Shown one piece after another: positions 55,031 through 63,815 of a DNA stretch of 64,000 bases. Below the pieces are notes generated by a model. That model did no database searches. It saw only the letters and a list, made by a program, of their open reading frames with translations, and was not told the DNA's origin. Each line of letters starts with the position of its first letter. The first letter of the stretch is position 1. The position numbers were made by a program, and so were the translations under genes. The DNA comes from Aliikangiella coralliicola (GTDB lineage Bacteria; Pseudomonadota; Gammaproteobacteria; Enterobacterales; Kangiellaceae), in contig NZ_ML660168.1 of NCBI RefSeq assembly GCF_007004725.1, forward strand, positions 124,001 through 188,000. Direction: 5' to 3'.

Positions 55031-55313
55031 GAAAACGCTCCTTTTTAATCGAGAATAAGTGAAATAAACGGTTGAGCTCTCTAGATTGAGTAAATTGAAC
55101 TTTCCTCAACTCAATTTTGGTGAACGACAACCTGATTTTTACTTCCAATACTCCGGCTTCACCAAGCATCAATCGCTGCTAGTAATTTTATAAATTCAAT
55201 CATCAAGTGTAGTTCAAATCAAAAAAATGTCAGCCTGTGCCGATTAGAAATTCCGGTTCTTACTCACAACTAATTAACCGGATTTAGGGTCATTTAGATT
55301 ATTTCGGTGTCCG

Positions 55314-55904
55314 TTAAATCAGCGTGTTCACTCTTTGTTTTAAATGCCCAACGATTTCGCGTTCAAACCAGGGATTTTTTTTAAGCCATATATTATTGCG
55401 AGGACTTGGGTGCGGCAACGGAATAATATCTGGCGCAAACTCTTTCCATGCTCTCACCGTTTCAGTCAAGTTTCGCTTCATATTTTTACCGAGATAGTAA
55501 CGCTGAGAATATTGGCCAATCGTCAGCGTCAACTGAATATTAGGCAGCAACGGCAAAAGTTTTTTATGCCAGGTTTGAGAGCATTCCAATCGCGGTGGTA
55601 AATCACCACTTTTTCCCTTACCGGGATAGCAAAACCCCATGGGTATAATCGCTATTTTTGACGCATCGTAAAACGTATCATCATCCACTCCCAGCCAATC
55701 GCGTAACCTGACACCGCTAGGATCATTAAATGGAATGCCAGTTTCATGAACGCGAGTTCCTGGCGCCTGGGCCGCAATCAATATTTTCGCAGAGACACTA
55801 GCACGAAAAACGGGGTTAGGTCCAAGGGGCAAATTCGACTCACAAAGCCTGCATTGGGAAATTTCAGATTTCAGCGTGTCGAGCTGAACAGCTAATGATT
55901 TCAT
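55314..55904 (-). CDS. Uracil-DNA glycosylase-family protein
   Basis: 196 residues from the ATG at 55904; a longer frame would overlap the preceding gene. It is a UDG-fold protein: AAQAPGTRVHETGIPFND (water-activating loop), MGFCYPG and PHPSPRN (leucine-loop counterpart). CRLCE near the N-terminus provides two cysteines. Members of this bacterial group are mostly uncharacterised. It is 14 bases downstream of the DUF6265/SnoaL gene and probably shares its transcript. Confidence 0.85.
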   Translation of the reverse strand: MKSLAVQLDTLKSEISQCRLCESNLPLGPNPVFRASVSAKILIAAQAPGTRVHETGIPFNDPSGVRLRDWLGVDDDTFYDASKIAIIPMGFCYPGKGKSGDLPPRLECSQTWHKKLLPLLPNIQLTLTIGQYSQRYYLGKNMKRNLTETVRAWKEFAPDIIPLPHPSPRNNIWLKKNPWFEREIVGHLKQRVNTLI

Positions 55905-55918
55905 CAAATTATCATCCA

Positions 55919-56815
55919 CTAACACTTCTCTGCGCGGTAATACCACACATTTTTAATTAATCCATCTTCAACCTCGTAAACAACCGGACTACATTGCGAA
56001 TGACTTTTGCCATTAGATTTCCAGGTCGCTTTTTCTATGGCGGAAACGAAACTGCCACCACTAATCAGACTGACCAACGTCGATTTTGTGTCACCACCGC
56101 CAGAAAAATAATGTTGCATTGCTTTTCTTAATTCAGCTTTATCACCAGTCTCTACAATAACTTGATTGTCTTTCATACTCATCCATTGAACATCCTCGTT
56201 AACCTGCCCCATCATTTCTGTTAAAGCAGATTCGTTATACGCACGAACATAACGAACGACTAATGCTTCATTTGATGCTGCCTTATCCTGACTAACACTC
56301 ATTGAATTATCTAGAGCGTTTTTGGAAGCAGCCATTTTTTGACTGGTGTAATTAATATCAAACCCCTTTCCATCATTGCCTCGAACTTTTACTAACAAGC
56401 GGCTGTTAGAAATTCTGTTGTATTCAATGACGTTGGGGAAATCATGCTGTCGATTCTCGAATTTTAAGCGAGTAGAAGAACAATCGATTAGCTTAAAAGC
56501 GACCGGAAATTCGTTCTGAGGTGTTTTAGCGAGATAAAATATTTCCCCCGACATTTCAACGATTCTTAATGTCTCAACAAAAGGAACGCTTGCTGTTTTA
56601 TGCGGCTCAACACCCAGTTGGGTTGTTGCGCTAAAGCCGACCATATTTTGTTTATCGAGCACCTTCCAGGTCTCCTCGACAGTTGATTTGCCGCTTTTAG
56701 CAGTCCATTGACCAATCAACCAATTTGTAGACTGAATATCTCTGCAATTGACCTTATCTGTCGCACTCACGCTCAAACAAAACAGCGCCCAAAATAAACC
56801 TGGTATTATCTTCAT
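55919..56815 (-). CDS. Exported DUF6265 plus SnoaL-like protein
   Basis: 298 residues from the ATG at 56815 (another at 56821). Signal peptide MKIIPGLFWALFCLSVSA. Residues 25-155 match the DUF6265 pattern (WLIGQWTAK...EETWKV, FENRQHDFPNVIEY), and from about 180 a SnoaL/NTF2-like domain follows (NEALVVRYVRAYNESALTEMM...VQWMSM). Periplasmic; function unknown. Confidence 0.8.
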   Translation of the reverse strand: MKIIPGLFWALFCLSVSATDKVNCRDIQSTNWLIGQWTAKSGKSTVEETWKVLDKQNMVGFSATTQLGVEPHKTASVPFVETLRIVEMSGEIFYLAKTPQNEFPVAFKLIDCSSTRLKFENRQHDFPNVIEYNRISNSRLLVKVRGNDGKGFDINYTSQKMAASKNALDNSMSVSQDKAASNEALVVRYVRAYNESALTEMMGQVNEDVQWMSMKDNQVIVETGDKAELRKAMQHYFSGGGDTKSTLVSLISGGSFVSAIEKATWKSNGKSHSQCSPVVYEVEDGLIKNVWYYRAEKC

Positions 56816-57052
56816 TATCATCAAAATTTCGCCATTATTTTTCAGGTTATCTAGTTATCCTCAACATCTGAGAAAGGAGCATAACCAGTTGATATTTATA
56901 TAATTTTAAAGAAACACTCATCTATTAAAGTAGGATTATTTACACTCCGCATTATGTATTCTCTCCATCAGGTTATTTTGTCATTTATCTCTAGTTGTCA
57001 GCCAGTCTAATATCGTTCTATAATGCAATTGGGTAGCAATCAGGATAGCAAA

Positions 57053-57235
57053 ATGGCAAAAGCAAGACCTCCAATAGGCAGTAAAGCCAAAAAAATTATT
57101 ACTATGGCCAAGCCTAACAAAGCAGGCGAAGTTAATAAATTGTATCGTTACGCACGTACAGGTCAGTATGGTGCAGTTCGTATTAATGGTACCAAATATG
57201 TTATTAAACCTGCCAACGATGCTGACTGTGCCTAG
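57053..57235 (+). CDS. Small basic protein coupled to a membrane protein
   Basis: 60 residues from the ATG at 57053, preceded by AGGAT. Strongly basic at the start (MAKARPPIGSKAKKII), no cysteines until the end, ending in ANDADCA. It carries a compact segment TGQYGAVRINGTKYVIKPAN. Its TAG stop overlaps the GTG start of the next gene by one base, a sign of tight translational coupling. No family recognised. Confidence 0.65.
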   Translation: MAKARPPIGSKAKKIITMAKPNKAGEVNKLYRYARTGQYGAVRINGTKYVIKPANDADCA

Positions 57236-58056
57236 TGAATGTTGCCCTTCCCGCTCTTTTAGTATTTTTTTTTATTATTCCAGGCTTCATTTTTCAAAAG
57301 TTCTTTCGTAAAGGAATTTTTGAAGTTGAATACAAGGAACCTTTCGCTTCGTCAACACTGATTACCGTTATCTCGGCGATTGTCTTAAATTCATTTTTTG
57401 TTTTTTTGATCTGGCTACTTGCCAAAATTAACGCCCCGATTATTAAAGCTGTTGATCAAAAACTTCTGGTGGAAATGTTTGTTAGTAGTAAAAATATAGC
57501 ATCTAAACCCGATACCGTTAGTGCAATTTCATCTTCAATACCTTATGTAGTTGGCTATATTTTGTTTTCCTGTTTTGGTGGCGCATTTTTTGGGTTGCTT
57601 TGCCGAGTCGTGTTGGAGAAAAATTTAAAAAGGCAGACGGTATTAGATTTTTTTCTGGGAAGTAACGAGTGGGAAAAGATTTTCTGGGTTAATGGAAAAA
57701 AGAGTGACAACGATCTCACCAGGGTTGCAGCCACAATCGATCTGGCTGGCGGAACTTACATTTATACCGGATTTTTAAAATCTTTTTCTTTAGATAAAAG
57801 CGGCGATCTTGATCGACTTGAGCTTATCATTGTTTCCAGAAGAAAGTTGGACAATGATCTACTACCTGAAAACGAAGATCCAGAAGATCCTAATGATCCT
57901 CAGGACAGATTCTACGAAATAATCGGCGACCGCTTTGTGTGTAAATATCAAGATATTAAGACATTGAACATTGAATATCTGGAAATTGAAGAATCAGAAA
58001 GTCAGGAGCCTGAAACCGCAAAATTAGAAGTGGTAAACGAAGCCGTACCGTCTTAA
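57235..58056 (+). CDS. Membrane protein resembling DUF6338
   Basis: 273 residues beginning with GTG. Three N-terminal hydrophobic segments (about 5-22, 38-62, 100-125) and a soluble C-terminal domain ending with an acidic tail (ENEDPEDPNDPQ, EIEESESQEPE). LPALLVFFFIIPGFIFQKFFRKGIFE recalls DUF6338, whose role is unknown. Coupled to the 60-residue protein by the overlap TAGTG. Confidence 0.7.
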   Translation: MNVALPALLVFFFIIPGFIFQKFFRKGIFEVEYKEPFASSTLITVISAIVLNSFFVFLIWLLAKINAPIIKAVDQKLLVEMFVSSKNIASKPDTVSAISSSIPYVVGYILFSCFGGAFFGLLCRVVLEKNLKRQTVLDFFLGSNEWEKIFWVNGKKSDNDLTRVAATIDLAGGTYIYTGFLKSFSLDKSGDLDRLELIIVSRRKLDNDLLPENEDPEDPNDPQDRFYEIIGDRFVCKYQDIKTLNIEYLEIEESESQEPETAKLEVVNEAVPS

Positions 58057-58141
58057 GACAACTTGTTATTAGTTAAAAAATAAGGCCTGATGAACTGCTA
58101 CGCAATTATAAGCATTGCTCCCAAAGTTGAAGGTATAATCG

Positions 58142-59062
58142 ATGAAAAACACCATTATTACTGCTTCGTTGTTCTTACTGCTGGGTACATTCTTATTCAT
58201 TCCGTCAAGTGGTTTGGCGCTAGGTAATACCGGGCATGAAGCCATCTGTGAAATTGCCTATCTTGAGTTAACACCAAAAGCGAGAAAAGCCGTCGATAGT
58301 TTGCTCGCGCTAGAAAAAAAAGCACGGTTCAAAACATTCCGTCGGGCTTGTACTTGGCCCGATGACAGAAAAGACGAAACGACTGCAAAACGTAAGCGAG
58401 AACATTACATTAATGTACCACGAAACTGGAGTTACGTTAGCAAAGCAAAATGCCCGCTCGCTAAAACTTGCCTTTTCACTGCGATAAGTTCAGATGAGTC
58501 GGCCCTGAGGAACAGCAAAAACTCACAAAAGAAATTACGCGCCTTAAAATACCTCGGCCATTGGGTGGGTGATATTCACCAACCGTTTCATGTTTCCTTC
58601 GCCGACGACCGCGGCGGCAATGAAATTCATTTGGAAAAATCAATTGGCTGCAGAAAAAATCTTCACGCAGTTTGGGATCAATGTATTCCCGAAAATATCA
58701 TGGAGTCTCTTAGCTTAAATCCGAGAAAAACAAGCCATAGAAAGCGTTTCGGCCAAATGCTGCACAGAATGATAACGGCAGAACAAAGAGAAAAATGGAA
58801 ACAAGAAAAACAGCCGGTTACCTGGGCCAATGAATCTCTTTCACTGGTGAGAAAGCAACAGGTTAAATATTGCTTTGAAAACGGTAAACACTGTCAATAC
58901 AGCCCGGCATCATTAACACACGTTCGGCACGGTAAGCAGTCAAACACTCGCACTATTAATTTGACCGATGAATATGAAAAGAAATTTCAAAAAATTATGA
59001 CCCGACGAATTCAACAAGCTGGTGTCAGATTGGGCGCTTTACTCAACGATATATTTGGCTAA
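58142..59062 (+). CDS. S1/P1-family nuclease, exported
   Basis: 306 residues with a signal peptide (1-26). The zinc-site residues of the P1/S1 family can be traced: H32 (TGHEA), D74 or D75 (CTWPDD), H88, H140/D144/H150 (LGHWVGDIHQPFH), and H175/D179 (NLHAVWD). In known members the mature chain begins with Trp, whose backbone binds zinc; here the aligned residue is L27 (ALGNTGHEAI). Single-strand nuclease activity in the periplasm or outside is expected. Confidence 0.88.
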   Translation: MKNTIITASLFLLLGTFLFIPSSGLALGNTGHEAICEIAYLELTPKARKAVDSLLALEKKARFKTFRRACTWPDDRKDETTAKRKREHYINVPRNWSYVSKAKCPLAKTCLFTAISSDESALRNSKNSQKKLRALKYLGHWVGDIHQPFHVSFADDRGGNEIHLEKSIGCRKNLHAVWDQCIPENIMESLSLNPRKTSHRKRFGQMLHRMITAEQREKWKQEKQPVTWANESLSLVRKQQVKYCFENGKHCQYSPASLTHVRHGKQSNTRTINLTDEYEKKFQKIMTRRIQQAGVRLGALLNDIFG

Positions 59063-59080
59063 CATTTTGAATTGTTCCGA

Positions 59081-59461
59081 TTATCTCGCTCGCTTAACCA
59101 GCGTCAGTAAAATCATACCGATAGACAATGACAGTAAAGCAACCAGATCAACAAGGATCACTCGGTTGATAGCCTCATTATAACCACCTTCAAACCATGC
59201 GATCGCAATAAATGAAACAACACTGACAAATCCACAAACAAAGGCTGAGAATTGTAATGCCGGTTTAAATGCTGCAATGACAAAAAAGACGCCCAGCAAC
59301 CCAAACAACACGGCACGATGTCGCATCAGAATAACAAGACTCGAGTCATCAAAAGAAAGGCCATACAAGCTCGCTAACTGCTCAGCCCCAAAAACGCCGG
59401 ACAGCGGCAACAAATGGATAACACCAACCAGCAGTAACAGTATGGATATCACTTTTTGCAT
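59081..59461 (-). CDS. Four-helix integral membrane protein of unknown function
   Basis: 126 residues from the ATG at 59461, preceded by AAGGAAAG. Four helices (LLLLVGVIHLLPLSGVFG, AVLFGLLGVFFVIAAFKP, FVCGFVSVVSFIAIAWF, ILVDLVALLSLSIGMILL). A conserved small-membrane-protein family of gammaproteobacteria by appearance. No motif suggests activity. Confidence 0.78.
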   Translation of the reverse strand: MQKVISILLLLVGVIHLLPLSGVFGAEQLASLYGLSFDDSSLVILMRHRAVLFGLLGVFFVIAAFKPALQFSAFVCGFVSVVSFIAIAWFEGGYNEAINRVILVDLVALLSLSIGMILLTLVKRAR

Positions 59462-59537
59462 ACTCTTTCCTTTTGAAACAAATGAGTCAACAATTTTCGT
59501 AACATCAAGCAATCTTACTACTTTTTTGGCTAATGAC

Positions 59538-59556
59538 TATTACCTGCAAGGTAATA
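59538..59556. promoter_or_regulatory. Perfect 8-bp inverted repeat upstream of the four-TM gene
   Basis: TATTACCT-GCA-AGGTAATA lies 77 bases upstream of the start at 59461, in the promoter area. Its form (8-3-8) suits a dimeric repressor such as a TetR or MerR protein. Confidence 0.35.
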
Positions 59557-59572
59557 GAACATGATCATTCTG

Positions 59573-59642
59573 GGTTCAGATGACCTAGTTTAGACAATCT
59601 GGTTCAGACAATCAGGTTTAGATGACCTGGTTTAGATCATTT
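59573..59642. repeat. Five 14-bp tandem units (minisatellite)
   Basis: Units GGTTCAGATGACCT, AGTTTAGACAATCT, GGTTCAGACAATCA, GGTTTAGATGACCT and GGTTTAGATCATTT run without gaps. The last unit covers the stop codon of the GNAT gene (59637-59639), so changes in copy number could alter that protein's end or the intergenic distance. Confidence 0.85.
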
Positions 59643-60155
59643 AATATATTCAAGCTTCTTATAAAAATAAACAGTTGGCTCAAAGGCTCCATTAGAGTCT
59701 TTAGCAAAATATGGTATCTCCCCTACTTCAATGTAGCCGAGTTTGCGATATAAAAAAGACGCCGTATCTCCAACCTTGGTATCTAGAACTAACAAAGAGC
59801 GATCATTTTTCTCCGCGCAGTTTTCCAGAAAACTCATTAACTGTTTGCCGATTCCTCTGCCTCGCATGGAACGGTGAACAATCAGCTTCTCAACTTCTGC
59901 TCGATGCAATCCATTATCTTTCATACAAAAGGACAATTGTACGCAGCCTAAAATTTCCGCGTTTTTCCGAGCGACAATTAATTTCTTATAACCCGCAGAA
60001 ATTTCCGCCTGAATACTTTGCCAATATCTGTATGCCTGTTCCCTTTCAAGAGGTGCGGTATAACCAATTGACGCCCCACTACCAACACCGTCGATCAATA
60101 CATCACATAACGGCTCGATAACTTCGTCAATGTGACTTATTTCTTCTATAACCAC
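59637..60155 (-). CDS. GNAT-family N-acetyltransferase
   Basis: 172 residues beginning with GTG, with GGGGG upstream. The acetyl-CoA pyrophosphate loop is clear (MRGRGIGKQLM near 96-106), with VEKLIVHRSM before it and KLGYIEVGEIPYFA near the end. The substrate is unknown. Single gene; its stop lies within the 14-bp tandem repeat. Confidence 0.9.
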   Translation of the reverse strand: MVIEEISHIDEVIEPLCDVLIDGVGSGASIGYTAPLEREQAYRYWQSIQAEISAGYKKLIVARKNAEILGCVQLSFCMKDNGLHRAEVEKLIVHRSMRGRGIGKQLMSFLENCAEKNDRSLLVLDTKVGDTASFLYRKLGYIEVGEIPYFAKDSNGAFEPTVYFYKKLEYIK

Positions 60156-60514
60156 AATTCCCCCTTCTAGGGTCTGTTAAGCTTTCTAAAACTACCATGC
60201 CCTTTGAAAGATAAACACTTCAAGTCGTTTAATACTACGTTTTTTACATGCCAAACAAAAGCGATAAAGTGATTTATACTAGCTGACTCAGACCGAGTAA
60301 TATCAATAAACAATTTCATGCCTCAGCACGGCGGATAACTTCGCTCGAACAAAACTGTTCGTTTCTGAACACAAGACAAAATCCACACTGTTCGATTACG
60401 CACAGGTTTATCATCCATGTCTAAAATTATAGCTTTCCTCATTTAGCAGTAAGAAATAATTACCTTATAAATCAACAAATTGTAATAGAGTTTGGCACAA
60501 CTTTTGTTTTTGGC
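60156..60514. other. 359-base divergent region with the exporter promoter
   Basis: Between the GNAT gene (leftward) and the exporter operon (rightward). Apart from the sigma-54-like element at 60492-60508 no gene or repeat is recognised. Confidence 0.5.
60492..60508 (+). promoter_or_regulatory. Sigma-54-like -24/-12 promoter
   Basis: TTGGCACAACTTTTGTT fits the RpoN consensus TTGGCACGNNNNTTGCW, with GG and GT separated by ten bases (GC would be the ideal). If used, transcription would begin at about 60516-60520, which argues for a translation start downstream of 60515. Confidence 0.45.
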
Positions 60515-61837
60515 ATGATTCCTGATAACAGCTTGATTGCACCAAGCAGAAACTCATCAACCAGGTCAAAACAGGACAGCCAGTTGGACAAACCCTTAGA
60601 CAATAAATTGCTAAAGCAACGACGCTTATTAACAACCATAAAGATATTGACGGTCGCAACAATTGTAACTGTATTATTTTTTGTTTTGATAGGGAGCTTT
60701 ACGACCTCACTCAGACGTGACGAAATTCGTACTGCGAAAGTCATTAGTGGCAATCTAAAAACAAGCCTCTCTGCTTCCGGTTTGATTGTCCCTTTGTACG
60801 AAGAAACCATTGCGAGCAGTATCGATTCAAGAATTGACAAAGTTCTAGTACAGGCAGGTCAATCCGTGAAGCAAGGGCAAACGCTCTTACAATTAGACAA
60901 CACAAAGATCACGCTCGAGCTCGACAACATGGATGAAGAAATTGCACTGAAGCAAAACCAGATAGATACACGAAATTTGAATCTTGTGCGAAGTCTTAAC
61001 GATTTTAAAAGTCAGCAAGAGCTACTCTTTGTTGACCTGGATAGCCGGCAAACTCGTTTCGCAAGAATGCAGCAGTTAGCGTTATCTGGTGGAACCTCAA
61101 AGCACGACTTGAAAGAAGCCGAACTCAATGTTAAGCGAACGCAAATTGAAATTCGCCAATTAAAGCAAGCAATCAAAGATTCAAAAGCTTCAACACTTGC
61201 AGAAATTGAAGGGCTTAAACTTGAAAAGTCAATTCTGGAAAAATCTCGCCAGGAGAAACTCAGATTACTAGAAAGTGCAAATGTTAAGGCACCCCGTGAC
61301 GGACTGGTGGTTTGGTTAAAAAATGAAGAAGGCAGCGCGGTAGTCAACGGTGAGTCGTTGATCAGAATTGCCGACACCAGCGCCTACAAATTAGAAGTTT
61401 CAATTTCAGACTTTTACTCCAGCCAACTTTGGCAAGGAATGTCTGCAGAGTTTGACCAGGAACAAACTCACTATTCAGGAAAAGTTGAGTCAATTATTGC
61501 TGCGGAACAAGAAGGTGTATTAAAGCTGATTGTTTTACTTGATGAAAGCACGCAAAAAAATCAAACCCTGTTACGCCAAAAACAACGAGTTGACGTTAAT
61601 TTAATTACCGGCGAAATAGAAAATACGTTAATGCTTGCTAAAGGACCATTCATCAATGGCGCAGGCATCCAAAAGGTTTTTGTGATCAATGATCGACAGG
61701 CTGTGGCCAAAGAGATTTCAGTCGGCTCAAGCAACCGAGATTACTATCAAATCAAGCAAGGACTTAGTAAAGATGATGAAATTATTATTTCTGACGTTCG
61801 CTCTTACGCACACTTAAAACAACTCGAAATAAACTAA
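60515..61837 (+). CDS. MacA/HlyD-like periplasmic adaptor of an ABC exporter
   Basis: 440 residues from the ATG at 60515, but no ribosome site precedes it; a TTG at 60584 (residue 24) has AGGA seven bases upstream and fits the putative promoter better. One membrane helix (about 41-65), a lipoyl-like half (IDKVLVQAGQSVKQGQTLLQLD), a coiled-coil hairpin (about 130-230) and beta-barrel domains, as in MacA. It links an inner-membrane ABC transporter to an outer-membrane channel, here not encoded nearby. Confidence 0.85.
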   Translation: MIPDNSLIAPSRNSSTRSKQDSQLDKPLDNKLLKQRRLLTTIKILTVATIVTVLFFVLIGSFTTSLRRDEIRTAKVISGNLKTSLSASGLIVPLYEETIASSIDSRIDKVLVQAGQSVKQGQTLLQLDNTKITLELDNMDEEIALKQNQIDTRNLNLVRSLNDFKSQQELLFVDLDSRQTRFARMQQLALSGGTSKHDLKEAELNVKRTQIEIRQLKQAIKDSKASTLAEIEGLKLEKSILEKSRQEKLRLLESANVKAPRDGLVVWLKNEEGSAVVNGESLIRIADTSAYKLEVSISDFYSSQLWQGMSAEFDQEQTHYSGKVESIIAAEQEGVLKLIVLLDESTQKNQTLLRQKQRVDVNLITGEIENTLMLAKGPFINGAGIQKVFVINDRQAVAKEISVGSSNRDYYQIKQGLSKDDEIIISDVRSYAHLKQLEIN

Positions 61838-61887
61838 TCCCAAGCCAATAAATTAACCCCATTATCGATTAACATCAGGAAAAAAAT

Positions 61888-62553
61888 ATGCTTAACCTCA
61901 ACAATATTGCAAAGACTTACCAGACAGAAAAAATCGAAACAATCGCGTTAAAAAATATCAACCTGAATATCAATCGTGGTGAATTTATTTCTATTATGGG
62001 ACCTTCCGGCTGCGGTAAAAGCACGTTATTGAACATTATGGGATTGCTAGACGAACCCAGTGACGGCGAAGTGAAAGTTAACGGTAAAAGTATTACCTCT
62101 TATCATGACAAAGAAATGGCCAGCCTGAGAAATAGTAAAATCGGCTTTATTTTTCAGAGCTTTCATTTAATTCAGGATCTCAGAGTTATCGACAATGTAG
62201 AACTACCATTGCTTTACCGAAAAATTAGCGCGAAAGAGCGACGGCGACTGGCTACCGCGGCACTCGAACGAGTAGGTTTAAAAGCACGAACAAGTCATTT
62301 CCCTTCACAACTTTCCGGTGGGCAACAACAAAGAGTCGCAATTGCCAGAGCAATCGTTGGCAAGCCCGAACTACTGCTCGCAGATGAGCCGACAGGAAAC
62401 CTGGATAGCCACATGGGAAATGAAATCATGCAAATTCTCGAATCATTACATAAAGACGACAAAACAACCATTGTCATGGTCACTCATGACGATGAACTCG
62501 CCAAAAGAACCGAGCGCACTATTCGTGTCTATGACGGTCAGCTAATTCACTAA
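61888..62553 (+). CDS. MacB/LolD-type ABC transporter ATPase
   Basis: 221 residues, the LolD/MacB ATPase size. Walker A GPSGCGKST (38-46), signature LSGGQQQRVAIARA, Walker B LLLADEPTGNLDS and the switch histidine (VMVTHDDELA). It powers the permease encoded 11 bases downstream. In this family ATP drives mechanotransmission rather than transport through the membrane. Confidence 0.95.
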   Translation: MLNLNNIAKTYQTEKIETIALKNINLNINRGEFISIMGPSGCGKSTLLNIMGLLDEPSDGEVKVNGKSITSYHDKEMASLRNSKIGFIFQSFHLIQDLRVIDNVELPLLYRKISAKERRRLATAALERVGLKARTSHFPSQLSGGQQQRVAIARAIVGKPELLLADEPTGNLDSHMGNEIMQILESLHKDDKTTIVMVTHDDELAKRTERTIRVYDGQLIH

Positions 62554-62564
62554 AGGAAAATAAA

Positions 62565-63815
62565 ATGTTTAAAAACTATTTAGTGACAGCCTGGAAAGTA
62601 TTACAACGCAGGAAGTTTTTCACGTTTATCAGTTTATTTGGTATTACGATAACTTTAACAGTACTAATGATCCTTAGCACTGTTCTTGATAATTTTCTCA
62701 ACCCATCAGGCCCCAGCAAAAACAGCGATCATCTACTTTTCGTTGATCGCATCAAGGTAACCTCCAAAGATGGCAACAGCAATTGGACTTCGCAGCCAGG
62801 GTTTCGATTTTTGAAAGACAATGTTCTCAAATTAAAAATGCCTGAAAAGTTTTCTATTTTCACGGTAATAGAAGAAAGTGCAAGTTACTTAAATGGCGAC
62901 AAGGTCACTAACCACTTAAGGCTAACAGATTCTACTTATTGGGAAGTTTTAGACTTTAATTTTATTGAGGGTCATCCTTTTAACAAGCAAGAACTCGAAT
63001 CTGGAAAAAAAGTCGCAGTCATCAACGAAACAACTCGACGTAATTTCTTCGGTGACGCCAATGCAGTTGGAAAGTCGATTGAAATTAACAGCCAAAAATA
63101 CCAGGTCGTTGGCGTAGTGCGCGATGTTTCGTTTATGGAAATTCAAGCCTACTCTGACATTTGGCTTCCCTACACAACATCTTCGTCCACTTCTTACAGA
63201 AGCAACTTAATCGATAACTGGAACGCAATTCTATACCACTCTAACAGCAATATGATCAAATCAATGCAGGCGGAATATATCGCAATGCTTAAAAACGATT
63301 TCGTCACGCCTGATCCAGAGGAATTCCATAAGGTCGAAGGTGGCGCAGACACCTTGCTTGATATATTTGCGCGTGAATTCACCAGTTCTTATGGTTATGA
63401 CAGTGGTGCAGCGTCATTGATTTCGATATTAATAGGACTAACCATCAGTTTCATGTTACTCCCTTCTATTAATCTGATTAATCTCAATATTAGCCGAATT
63501 ATGGAGCGGTCCTCTGAAATTGGCGTCCGCAAGGCATTTGGCGCGTCGACAACACAGCTGGTAATTCAATTTGTTACCGAAAACATAATTATTACTGCCA
63601 TCGGTGGCATATTAGGACTGTTACTTAGCGGGTTGATTCTATTTCAGATCGAGCAAAGCGGACTAGTTCCCGGTGCTGATTTTCGCTACAGCTGGCACAC
63701 ATTTATTTATGGTAGCGGGTTGATCTTTTTATTTGGTTTGCTCTCTGGTGCTTACCCCGCTTTCAAAATGTCGAAGTTACACCCGGTCGCAGCTTTAAAA
63801 GGAGGCTCCAACTAA
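62565..63815 (+). CDS. MacB/FtsX-type ABC transporter permease
   Basis: 416 residues: one N-terminal helix (FTFISLFGITITLTVLMILS), a large periplasmic MacB_PCD domain (about 45-275), then three helices with the FtsX signature ERSSEIGVRKAFGAS near 313. Its stop overlaps the start of a second permease by one base (TAATG). Fits export of a peptide or small molecule together with the adaptor. Confidence 0.92.
   Translation: MFKNYLVTAWKVLQRRKFFTFISLFGITITLTVLMILSTVLDNFLNPSGPSKNSDHLLFVDRIKVTSKDGNSNWTSQPGFRFLKDNVLKLKMPEKFSIFTVIEESASYLNGDKVTNHLRLTDSTYWEVLDFNFIEGHPFNKQELESGKKVAVINETTRRNFFGDANAVGKSIEINSQKYQVVGVVRDVSFMEIQAYSDIWLPYTTSSSTSYRSNLIDNWNAILYHSNSNMIKSMQAEYIAMLKNDFVTPDPEEFHKVEGGADTLLDIFAREFTSSYGYDSGAASLISILIGLTISFMLLPSINLINLNISRIMERSSEIGVRKAFGASTTQLVIQFVTENIIITAIGGILGLLLSGLILFQIEQSGLVPGADFRYSWHTFIYGSGLIFLFGLLSGAYPAFKMSKLHPVAALKGGSN

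Noticed and set aside
59573-59642. CRISPR array
   Set aside because: Units are 14 bp, contiguous and without spacers, and no cas genes are near; it is a tandem minisatellite.
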